A model generated the notes under the pieces. The model was not told where the DNA came from, made no database searches, and worked only from the letters and a program-made list of their open reading frames with translations. From Rugamonas fusca (lineage in GTDB: Bacteria; Pseudomonadota; Gammaproteobacteria; Burkholderiales; Burkholderiaceae_D), in assembly GCF_014042365.1 (NCBI RefSeq), contig NZ_JACEZS010000002.1, positions 279,108 through 343,107 of the forward strand: a stretch of 64,000 bases of DNA. The letters are read 5' to 3'. Positions 57,416-64,000 of the stretch are shown in pieces; position 1 is the first letter of the stretch, and each line of letters opens with the position of its first letter. The translations under genes and the position numbers were made by a program.

Positions 57416-58963
57416 TCAGATCTGCGGATTGACCCGCTCGATCTTCGAGTGCAGCTTGTTGAGCGCCGACAGGTAAGCCTTGGCCGACGCGACGATGATG
57501 TCGGGATCAGCGCCCACACCATTGACGATGCGGCCTTCCTTGGACAGGCGCATCGTCACCTCGCCCTGCGACTGGGTGCCATTGCTGATCGCGTTCACGG
57601 AGAACAGCACCAGCTCGGCGCCGCTGGCGGCCTGGCCTTCGATGGCGTTGACGGTGGCATCCACCGGGCCATCGCCGCGACCTTCGCAAGTGTATTCCTG
57701 GCCGTCGATGGAGAACACCACCTTGGCCACTGGCGTCTCGCCTGTCTCGGAGCGCTGGGCCAGCGACACGAAGCGATAGTGCTCGCTCTCCTGCGCCTGC
57801 TGTTCGTCCGATACGAGGGCCATGATGTCCTCGTCGAAGATGTCTGCCTTGCGGTCGGCCAGTTCCTTGAAGCGGGTGAAGGCGGCGTTCACTTCCGCTT
57901 CCGAATCGAGCTCGATGCCCAGTTCCTGCAGGCGCTGCTTGAAGGCGTTACGGCCCGACAGCTTGCCCAGCACGATCTTGTTGGCGGTCCAGCCCACGTC
58001 TTCGGCGCGCATGATCTCATAGGTTTCGCGCGCCTTCAGGATGCCATCCTGGTGGATGCCCGATGCGTGCGCGAAGGCGTTGGCGCCCACCACCGCCTTG
58101 TTCGGCTGCACCGCGAAGCCCGTGATCTGCGACACCATCTTGGAAGCCGGCACGATCTGGGTGGCGTCGATGCCCACGTCCAGGTTGTAGTAGCCGTGGC
58201 GCGTGCGCAGCGCCATCACCACTTCCTCCAGCGCCGTGTTGCCGGCACGCTCACCGAGACCGTTGATGGTGCACTCGATCTGGCGCGCGCCGCCTATCAT
58301 CACGCCGGCCAGCGAATTGGCCACGGCCAGGCCCAGGTCGTTGTGGCAGTGCACGGACCAGATGGCCTTGTCGGAATTGGGGATGCGCTCACGCAGGCGG
58401 CGGATGGTTTCGCCAAACAGCTCCGGCACGGCGTAGCCCACCGTGTCGGGGAAGTTGATGGTGGTGGCGCCTTCGGCGATCACGCCTTCGATCACGCGGC
58501 ACAGGAAATCCTCTTCCGAGCGGCTGGCGTCTTCCGACGAGAATTCAATGTCGTCGGTGAACTGGCGCGCGAAGCGCACCGCGTTCTTCGCCTGCACCAG
58601 CACCTGGTCCGGCTGCATGCGCAGCTTCATTTCCATGTGCAGCGGCGAGGTAGCGATGAAGGTGTGGATGCGCTTGCGGGCCGCTGGCGCGAGCGCCTCG
58701 GCCGCGCGCGAGATGTCGCGGTCATTGGCGCGCGACAGCGAACAGATGGTCGAGTCGCGCACCGTGCTGGCGATGGCCTTGATCGATTCGAAATCGCCCT
58801 GCGAGGCGGCGGCGAAACCGGCCTCGATCACATCCACGCGCAGCCGTTCGAGCTGCTTGGCGATGCGGATCTTCTCATCCTTCGTCATCGAGGCGCCCGG
58901 CGATTGCTCGCCGTCGCGCAGCGTGGTGTCGAAAATGATCAGGCGGTTGGACAGGTTACTCAT
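57416..58963 (-). CDS. leuA: 2-isopropylmalate synthase
   Basis: 515-aa first enzyme of leucine biosynthesis (acetyl-CoA plus 2-ketoisovalerate). The N-terminal TIM-barrel motif [15 protein letters not shown] and the metal site [14 protein letters not shown] are conserved. The GxGERAGN motif ([15 protein letters not shown]) follows. The C-terminal LeuA allosteric domain, which mediates leucine feedback, is complete. It lies 52 bp after pssA on the same strand, an association usual in Burkholderiales, although ilvC and psd are not adjacent here. Confidence 0.97.
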   Translation of the reverse strand: MSNLSNRLIIFDTTLRDGEQSPGASMTKDEKIRIAKQLERLRVDVIEAGFAAASQGDFESIKAIASTVRDSTICSLSRANDRDISRAAEALAPAARKRIHTFIATSPLHMEMKLRMQPDQVLVQAKNAVRFARQFTDDIEFSSEDASRSEEDFLCRVIEGVIAEGATTINFPDTVGYAVPELFGETIRRLRERIPNSDKAIWSVHCHNDLGLAVANSLAGVMIGGARQIECTINGLGERAGNTALEEVVMALRTRHGYYNLDVGIDATQIVPASKMVSQITGFAVQPNKAVVGANAFAHASGIHQDGILKARETYEIMRAEDVGWTANKIVLGKLSGRNAFKQRLQELGIELDSEAEVNAAFTRFKELADRKADIFDEDIMALVSDEQQAQESEHYRFVSLAQRSETGETPVAKVVFSIDGQEYTCEGRGDGPVDATVNAIEGQAASGAELVLFSVNAISNGTQSQGEVTMRLSKEGRIVNGVGADPDIIVASAKAYLSALNKLHSKIERVNPQI

Positions 58964-59015
58964 GATGGCTCCGTGGCGTTACATAAAATAGCTGTGGGCC
59001 GACCGCCCGCCGCAA

Positions 59016-59891
59016 TCAGCGGCGTTCGCTCGGGTCGACCGGCTCATGGCCGGTCTGGATCAGGCTGACCGGCTTGCCCTTGGCCAGACGCCAGGCCGAG
59101 ACAACATAGCCGGACAGGCCGTAGGCGATGAAGATGGGGAACAGCACCTTGGGCGGGTCGATCGAAACAAGGGCGAACATCAGCGCAATCAGGAACACGG
59201 CGATGAACGGCACCGACTTGCGGAAATTGACGTCCTTAAAACTGTAGAACGGCACGTTGGTGACCATGGTCAGGCCGGCAAACACGGCGATGCCCCACGA
59301 CACCCAGCGCAGCTCAATGCCCGACACTTCCTGGTCCACCATCAGCAGGATGAAACCGGCCACCAGCGCGGCGGCGGACGGGCTGGGCAAGCCCTGGAAG
59401 AAGCGTTTGTCGACCACTTCGATGTTGGTGTTAAAGCGGGCCAGGCGCAGCGCGGCGCCGGCGCAATAAACAAAAGCGGCGATCCACCCCAGCTTGCCCA
59501 GGCCCCGCAGCGACCATTCGTACACCACCAGCGCCGGCGCGGCGCCGAACGACACCATGTCCGACAGGCTGTCGTACTGGGCGCCGAATTCGCTCTGGGT
59601 GTTGGTCAGGCGGGCGATGCGGCCATCGAGGCCGTCCAGCACCATGGCGATGAAGATGGCCCAGGCGGAATGCTCGAAACGCTGGTTCATGGCCATCACG
59701 ATGGCGTAAAAGCCGCAGAACAGCGCGGCCGTCGTGAAAGCGTTGGGCAGCAGGTAGATCCCGCGCGGACGGGGCTTGGCGGCGCCCTCAGCCAGCGGCT
59801 GGCGCGCGAAGCGGCCCAAACGGGACAGCTTGGGCGCCTTGGCGCCCTGGTTGGCGCCGTTCTTGGCTCTGCGACGGGGGAAATTTGCCAT
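59016..59891 (-). CDS. pssA: CDP-diacylglycerol-serine O-phosphatidyltransferase
   Basis: 291-aa integral membrane enzyme that makes phosphatidylserine. The CDP-alcohol phosphotransferase motif DG-x2-AR-x8-G-x3-D-x3-D is visible as DGLDGRIARLTNTQSEFGAQ continuing YDSLSD. About seven to eight hydrophobic helices follow. An Arg/Lys-rich cytoplasmic N-terminus precedes helix 1. It is upstream of leuA and probably co-transcribed. Confidence 0.96.
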   Translation of the reverse strand: MANFPRRRAKNGANQGAKAPKLSRLGRFARQPLAEGAAKPRPRGIYLLPNAFTTAALFCGFYAIVMAMNQRFEHSAWAIFIAMVLDGLDGRIARLTNTQSEFGAQYDSLSDMVSFGAAPALVVYEWSLRGLGKLGWIAAFVYCAGAALRLARFNTNIEVVDKRFFQGLPSPSAAALVAGFILLMVDQEVSGIELRWVSWGIAVFAGLTMVTNVPFYSFKDVNFRKSVPFIAVFLIALMFALVSIDPPKVLFPIFIAYGLSGYVVSAWRLAKGKPVSLIQTGHEPVDPSERR

Positions 59892-60037
59892 ATTGTTCCA
59901 ATTCTAAGTGCTACAGGTAAAGCGCACGCTGTTCTTGTCAGCGTGTTGCGCCATCATTATAGAGGACGAGACAACAAAAGAGGCACTTCGCGGCGCAACT
60001 TCGCCCATCGTCGGCCACGGGGAGGGGCGGATCGGGG

Positions 60038-60394
60038 CTATTTGAGGGTCAAGCGGGGCAGGAAGCGGCCATTGAAGGCCAGTTTGACGGTGACAAATTG
60101 CAGCGCGCCGCCCAGCCACGCGATATGCGCCACCAGCAGCACGCCCACGCCGCCCTGGGCGCAAGCCGCGCCGTCGCAGCGCCACTGGACCAGCACTTCG
60201 CCGGCCAGCACCAGCGCGAACGGCAAGGCGGGCAAGGCCGCCGCCACCATCAGCGCCGCCACCAGGGCCAGCCGCCACGGATGCTGGCGCGCTAGCATGC
60301 GGACGTGGCCGAGAACAACGCCCGCCGTCAGGCCAACGAACAGGATGGGCGGCAGGCCAAACAGGCCCAGGAACAAGATGAACGAGACGCCCAT
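60038..60394 (-). CDS. Hypothetical membrane protein
   Basis: 118 aa, three to four hydrophobic segments (ILFLGLFGLPPILFVGLTAG, RLALVAALMVAAALPALPFA, GVLLVAHIAWLGGALQFVTV). Two cysteines (RCDGAACAQ) lie in a loop between segments and could form a disulfide. A strong ribosome site (GGGGAGGT, 9 nt before the ATG) supports it as a real gene. No family recognised. Confidence 0.65.
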   Translation of the reverse strand: MGVSFILFLGLFGLPPILFVGLTAGVVLGHVRMLARQHPWRLALVAALMVAAALPALPFALVLAGEVLVQWRCDGAACAQGGVGVLLVAHIAWLGGALQFVTVKLAFNGRFLPRLTLK

Positions 60395-60506
60395 GCCGGC
60401 TTACCTCCCCAATGCGAAGGAAGATAGTGTGCATGGCCGTGCCGCCCCGGCGCCAGCGCCGCCGCGCAAGTAGCCAGCCGCGCTCCCGGCAGTATCGCGT
60501 GGCGCG

Positions 60507-60634
60507 CCGGCTAACCGCCCAACCAGCCAAGCGGCTAAGCGGCTAAGCGGCTAAGCGGCTAAGCGGCTAAGCGGCTAAGCGGATTATCGGCTAAGCGGCG
60601 AATCGGCTGGGCGGCTAAGCGGGTATGCGGCTAA
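60507..60634. repeat. 8-bp tandem repeat array (unit GCGGCTAA)
   Basis: Sixteen consecutive 8-bp units: three degenerate (60507-60530), six perfect GCGGCTAA copies (60531-60578), then seven variants including GCGGATTA, TCGGCTAA, GCGGCGAA, GCGGCTAA and GCGGGTAT, ending with a perfect copy at 60627-60634. The last unit contains the stop codon of the minus-strand chemoreceptor gene. On that strand the unit reads TTAGCCGC. Since 8 is not a multiple of 3, TAG appears in every frame. Confidence 0.95.
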
Positions 60635-62229
60635 CCGGCGGGCGCGGTCAGGCGCAAGGCGGTTGGCGCGCTGTGTTCGCGGCCGGCCAGATCGAGCTTG
60701 AACAGCCCCACCACCTGCGACAACCGGCCAGCCTGGCTTTGCATGGCCTCGGACGCGGCGGCCGCCTGCTCCACCAGCGCCGCGTTCTGCTGCGTCACCT
60801 GGTCCATCTGGCTGATGGCGATGCTGATCTGCTCGATGCCGCTGCTCTGTTCCTTGCTGGCCAGCGTGATATCGCCGATGATATCACTCACCTTGCGCAC
60901 ACTGCTGACGATGTCGCGCATGGTATCGCCAGCGGCGCTCACGTACTGGCTGCCGGCCTCCACCCGCTCCACCGAGGCGCCGATCAGCGTCTTGATCTGC
61001 TTGGCCGCGTCGGCGGAACGATGGGCCAGGTGACGCACCTCGCTGGCCACGACAGCGAAGCCGCGCCCCTGCTCGCCCGCACGCGCCGCCTCCACCGCCG
61101 CATTCAAGGCGAGGATATTGGTCTGGAACGCGATGCTGTCGATCACGCCGATGATGTCCGTGATCTTGCGGGCCGAATCGGTGATTTCATCCATCGTGCC
61201 GACCACCTGGCCGATCACCTCGCCGCCCCTGGCCGCCACGGCCGATGCCGATTCGGCCAGCGTATTGGCCTGCATCGCGTATTCCGTGTTCTGCCTGACG
61301 GTCGCCGTCAGCTGCTCCATTGAGGCCGCCGTCTCCTGCAGCGAGCTGGCTTGCTCCTCCGTGCGCGAGGACAGGTCCTGGTTGCCGGCCGCGATTTCGC
61401 CGGTGGCCACGGCGATGGTGTCCGTACCGTTGCGCACCTGGCCAACGATGCTGACCAGGCTGGCGTTCATCTTTTGCAGGGCCGCCATCAGGCGCCCCGT
61501 TTCATCGTTACCACGCACGACGATGGTGCGGGTCAGGTCGCCGCCGGCGATGGCACCGGCCAGCTCCACCGCCTCGTTCAGCGGCACGGTGATGGCCTTC
61601 ACCAGCCAGTAACCGATGGCGGCGGCCAGCAGCAGTCCCAGCGCCAGGCCAGCCAGGCACCAGTTGCGTATCCAGCGATAACGCTGGTCGGCGCCGAGGT
61701 AGGTATCGCGCGCCACGTCGAGCTGCAGCGCGATCAGGTCGTCGATCGCGCGGCGCAGCGGCGCGAACGTCTGCGCCATCCGCCCCTGCACCAGCGCCAC
61801 CGCCTGGTCACGGTCATCGTGGCGCAGCGCGGCCACCACGGGCAGCAAGCCTTCGCGCAGGAACACGGCACGCGCGGCCGCCGCTTGGCCAGCAAGCCGT
61901 TCCTCGTCGGGCGTGAGCGTGGTGGCCATGTACTCGCCCCACACCTTGCCCACTTGCTGGATGTTCGATTCGATCTCGTCGAGCATGGGCCCGACCTTGT
62001 CCGGCGGCGCCGTCAATGCCTTGGCAGCGTTGATCTGGTTGCTGCTGAGCAGGCGTACCACCTGGTCCAGCTGCCCAAGGCAGACCAGACGGTCGGCATA
62101 CATGGTCTGCATCGATGTGTCCGAGAGGTACAGCCCGACGATGCCAACTGCCGCGCCCACCACCAACTCCAGCGACAGAAAGGCGATGACGGCGACCAGG
62201 CGGGCCTTGATCGTTAAGTTCTTAAGCAT
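60631..62229 (-). CDS. Methyl-accepting chemotaxis protein
   Basis: 532-aa chemoreceptor. TM1 (ARLVAVIAFLSLELVVGAAV), a periplasmic four-helix domain rich in charged residues, TM2 (WCLAGLALGLLLAAAIGYWL), HAMP (ITVPLNEAVELAGAIAGGDL) and the conserved signalling tip IDSIAFQTNILALNAAVEAA. The ATG at 62229 was chosen for GGAG 7 nt upstream. The stop codon TAG is part of an 8-bp repeat unit. The ligand is unknown, and no che genes lie nearby. Confidence 0.93.
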   Translation of the reverse strand: MLKNLTIKARLVAVIAFLSLELVVGAAVGIVGLYLSDTSMQTMYADRLVCLGQLDQVVRLLSSNQINAAKALTAPPDKVGPMLDEIESNIQQVGKVWGEYMATTLTPDEERLAGQAAAARAVFLREGLLPVVAALRHDDRDQAVALVQGRMAQTFAPLRRAIDDLIALQLDVARDTYLGADQRYRWIRNWCLAGLALGLLLAAAIGYWLVKAITVPLNEAVELAGAIAGGDLTRTIVVRGNDETGRLMAALQKMNASLVSIVGQVRNGTDTIAVATGEIAAGNQDLSSRTEEQASSLQETAASMEQLTATVRQNTEYAMQANTLAESASAVAARGGEVIGQVVGTMDEITDSARKITDIIGVIDSIAFQTNILALNAAVEAARAGEQGRGFAVVASEVRHLAHRSADAAKQIKTLIGASVERVEAGSQYVSAAGDTMRDIVSSVRKVSDIIGDITLASKEQSSGIEQISIAISQMDQVTQQNAALVEQAAAASEAMQSQAGRLSQVVGLFKLDLAGREHSAPTALRLTAPAG

Positions 62230-62380
62230 GGTCCACTCCATAGAGTCAGCATTTCACCCGTGAAAAAACAGGTGCCCTATAACAGCATGCCTTTCCCTAT
62301 AGTGCAAAACTATGCTCAAAAACAAGATTGACCGACAAACACTGTTTCTGGCCCGCCAAGCCCGGTTTCCGGTTCGGGAA

Positions 62381-63139
62381 TTAGCGGAACCGTACCTTGC
62401 CAACAACGTGCATCTGCAACGTCGTCTCACCGGGCTCGAAACTGGGTTCAGCCACTTCCGCGCTGTCGGCCATTTTGGCGGCCCGCATCAGCATGGGGGC
62501 AGCGCGTTCTGGCTGGGCGTAGTTGCCGGAACCTTCGAAGTCGACGGTATCGAGCACGGCGTCGCCAACCTTGCGGCCCATGGCGTTGGCGATCGAGACG
62601 ATGCGCTCGTTGAGGTTCTGGTAGGTGGCGGCGATGCGCTGGTCATCGAGCTTTTTGGTCGTTTCCGGGGTCAGGCCGAAGTTCAGGCTGTTCAGGGTCA
62701 GCACGCGCTGGGCGGCGGCCACAGTCTTGGGCAGCGTGTCGAGGCTGGTGGTGGTCACCTGCAGGTACTGGCCCACGCGCCAGGCCGTCGGCACGCGCGG
62801 GCGCGGCGCCACGCCATTGGGCATGGGACGGTCTTCCGGGTAGACCGGATAAGTGTAATAGCCTTGCGTCTTCAGGCTGGCACGCGGATCTTGCTGCTTG
62901 ACGATGTCGATGCCCTGCTTCATTTTCAGGTTGACGCGCGACGCGGCGGCAGCCTTGTCCTTGTCCTGCTCCTCGACGGCCAGCGTGATGACGGCCAGGT
63001 CGTTGGCGTGCTTGACTTCGCCGTAGGCGGGCACGACGACCAGCGTGCCGGCGGTGGTCAGCGATTCGACGGGCGCGGCCTGCGCGGCCACGGCGAGCGT
63101 GACGGCGGCAGCGGCGGCAAGTTGATGAATGACGGTCAT
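62381..63139 (-). CDS. SIMPL-domain (DUF541) exported protein
   Basis: 252 aa with signal peptide (LAAAAAVTLAVAAQAAP). The SIMPL/DUF541 fold is suggested by LVVVPAYGEVKHANDLAVIT, VNLKMKQGIDIVK, LKTQGYYTYPVY, WRVGQYLQVTTTSLDTLP and the final segment TTLQMHVVGKVRFR. Periplasmic or envelope-associated. The family includes BP26/OMP28 antigen proteins of unclear function. The start at 63139 was picked by the signal peptide. Confidence 0.87.
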   Translation of the reverse strand: MTVIHQLAAAAAVTLAVAAQAAPVESLTTAGTLVVVPAYGEVKHANDLAVITLAVEEQDKDKAAAASRVNLKMKQGIDIVKQQDPRASLKTQGYYTYPVYPEDRPMPNGVAPRPRVPTAWRVGQYLQVTTTSLDTLPKTVAAAQRVLTLNSLNFGLTPETTKKLDDQRIAATYQNLNERIVSIANAMGRKVGDAVLDTVDFEGSGNYAQPERAAPMLMRAAKMADSAEVAEPSFEPGETTLQMHVVGKVRFR

Positions 63140-63320
63140 GACGGGCTCCAGGTTGAAATATCGACCAGCAGCACTGTACCGCATCCGACCGGTGGGGCCA
63201 GTAACACATGGTGAGCGTTTGTAACAAAATTAAGGATGCTCAAAATACCCTCAACGCACCCATGCTGTAATGCCCAGGCCCTACTAAAAAGCGCCTCCCC
63301 GGCCCGGCCCCATGCCGCGC

Positions 63321-63349
63321 TTGCCGCCATAGGTTTTCGTAAATACAAT
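63321..63349 (+). promoter_or_regulatory. Sigma-70-type promoter of brnTA
   Basis: TTGCCG (63321-63326), 17-bp spacer, TACAAT (63344-63349). The expected transcription start, 7 nt after the -10, is the A of the brnT ATG (63356), and no ribosome site precedes that ATG, so the mRNA may be leaderless. Consensus-based. Confidence 0.55.
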
Positions 63350-63355
63350 AACCTT

Positions 63356-63646
63356 ATGCGCATCACCTTCGACGTGCTCAAGCGCGACAAGACGTTGGCC
63401 GAACGCGGGCTGGATTTTGCTGACGCGCTCGCCGTCTTTGCCGGTGTTACGTTCGAAATCGAGGATGTGCGCCAGAATTACGGCGAACAACGCATTCTGT
63501 GTTACGGCCTGCTGCACGGCCGCATGGTTGTTATCGGCTACACGCCGCGCCTCGCCGGCCGCCACGTATTTAGCATGAGGAAAGCAAATGAGCGCGAAAA
63601 AAAACGCATTGCCCCACTCCTTGGGATCGGATCTGGCGAAGGTTGA
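63356..63646 (+). CDS. brnT: BrnT-family toxin
   Basis: 96-aa RelE-superfamily ribonuclease toxin. The N-terminus ITFDVLKRDKTLAERGLDFA matches the BrnT pattern (FeWDeaKnxxNxxKHGidF). The C-terminal RHVFSMRKANEREKKRI carries the conserved S-x-R-x-A-x-x-x-E-x-x-x segment. The ATG at 63356 fits family length, and the upstream frame to 63236 is unsupported. It overlaps brnA by 59 nt, a longer overlap than usual, and the last 13 codons may be dispensable. Confidence 0.88.
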   Translation: MRITFDVLKRDKTLAERGLDFADALAVFAGVTFEIEDVRQNYGEQRILCYGLLHGRMVVIGYTPRLAGRHVFSMRKANEREKKRIAPLLGIGSGEG

Positions 63647-63860
63647 TGCCCATCACATTCAACCCGAGGAATATATCGAACTACCGGAACTCACCGACGA
63701 CATGCTGGCTCGCGGCACAGCAAAAAAGGGCGGACGCCCCCGGCTCGCCAATCCACGCCAGCTGATTTCCCTGCGCCTGCCGGCCGACGTGATCGCCCGC
63801 TGGAAAGCCACCGGCCCCGGCTGGCAGACCCGCATGGCCGAGCGCCTGAGCGAGATTTAA
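63588..63860 (+). CDS. brnA: BrnA-family antitoxin
   Basis: 90-aa ribbon-helix-helix antitoxin and autorepressor. The C-terminal half NPRQLISLRLPADVIARWKA then GPGWQTRMAERL is the BrnA signature. The N-terminal half is flexible and acidic (EEYIELPELTDDML), the part that wraps BrnT. It follows and overlaps brnT, so the toxin-first order is normal for this system. A putative group II intron end starts 14 bp after its stop. Confidence 0.9.
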   Translation: MSAKKNALPHSLGSDLAKVDAHHIQPEEYIELPELTDDMLARGTAKKGGRPRLANPRQLISLRLPADVIARWKATGPGWQTRMAERLSEI

Positions 63861-63873
63861 GCAAGCATCCCAA

Positions 63874-64000
63874 ATCGGCATAGGGGCGGCCAGCATAGCT
63901 GACCGGTCCCCTGCCACACCACCCGGCATGCGGGTCCGCACCGGGCGGTTCGAGTAGTTGAGGTTAAGACAGGCGTGGTACGCCCAACCGGTCGAAGTAA
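63874..64000 (-). mobile_element. 3' end of a group II intron (domains V-VI), cut by window edge
   Basis: On the minus strand GAACCGCCCGGTGCGGACCC, then GCATGCCGGGTGGTGTGG, folds as a domain V-type hairpin of the kind found just after group II intron maturase genes. It is followed by a domain VI-like stem (GGGG..CCGGTCAGC/GCTGGCCG..CCCC) with a candidate branch A, then TATGCCGAT. The intron would end at 63874. Recognition is from remembered intron consensus. The 5' part lies beyond the window. Confidence 0.6.
63964..64000 (-). CDS. C-terminal end of a possible intron-encoded maturase (partial)
   Basis: The minus-strand frame ends YFDRLGVPRLS followed by TAA (63966-63964), directly upstream of the domain V-like hairpin, where the ltrA-type reverse transcriptase/maturase ORF normally terminates. 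Only 11 codons are visible, so identity rests on position more than on sequence. Confidence 0.4.
   Translation of the reverse strand, partial: YFDRLGVPRLS

Noticed and set aside
60507..60634. CRISPR array
   Set aside because: The units are 8 bp and contiguous without spacers, and no cas genes are present.

Overview
The window is a contiguous, high-GC (about 65% by eye), gene-dense chromosomal segment of a betaproteobacterium, most likely Oxalobacteraceae (Massilia/Duganella/Janthinobacterium type). The evidence is the order tpiA-secG-tRNA-Leu-nuoA...nuoL, the adjacent pssA-leuA pair, an FxDxF-type PEP-CTERM protein, and codon use with near-universal G/C third positions. The assignment rests on recognised protein families and gene order, not on a database search.

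Layout. 1-12.9 kb (minus strand): respiratory complex I genes nuoL (cut by the left edge), K, J, I, H, G, F, E, D, C, B, A, preceded by tRNA-Leu(GAG), secG and tpiA. 13-20 kb: a quinone oxidoreductase-like protein, a Sel1-repeat protein, a DUF2807 protein, a large secreted Het-C/VWA protein, a small secreted protein with a VPxPA-type C-terminal sorting signal, and a hypothetical exported protein. 20-33 kb: a sugar module. A two-component system (response regulator and histidine kinase) is co-transcribed with a stand-alone sugar-binding protein. Divergent from it are a LamB-type porin, a complete CUT1-type ABC transporter (binding protein, two permeases, ATPase), a chemoreceptor and an AGE-family sugar epimerase/isomerase. 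33-36 kb: an FxDxF PEP-CTERM protein, a LuxR-type response regulator overlapping a hybrid histidine kinase, an intergenic repeat cluster and a frameshifted DUF29 gene.

36.9-46.2 kb: a self-contained selenocysteine island. It has a formate dehydrogenase whose catalytic subunit contains an in-frame UGA (Sec197) followed by a SECIS hairpin, its iron-sulfur and cytochrome b subunits, fdhE, selA, selB and tRNA-Sec. Only selD is missing from the Sec pathway. 46-52 kb: an alpha/beta hydrolase coupled to a subclass-B3-like metallo-beta-lactamase (minus strand), then a TonB-dependent receptor coupled to a MINPP-type histidine phosphatase (phytase-like) behind a good match to a Pho box, then higA with a decayed higB.

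52.6-64 kb: pnp and rpsO with their terminators, a small lipoprotein, acylphosphatase, a haloalkane-dehalogenase-like enzyme, leuA and pssA, a membrane protein, an 8-bp tandem repeat array that supplies the stop codon of a chemoreceptor gene, a SIMPL-domain protein, a BrnT/BrnA toxin-antitoxin pair, and at the right edge what looks like the 3' end (domains V-VI) of a group II intron reading leftward.

Most of the window is ordinary core and accessory genome. The parts most worth following up are the Pho-box/TonB receptor/phytase operon, the Sec island, the sugar-binding protein built into a two-component operon, the Het-C/VWA secreted protein, and the 8-bp stop-codon repeat.
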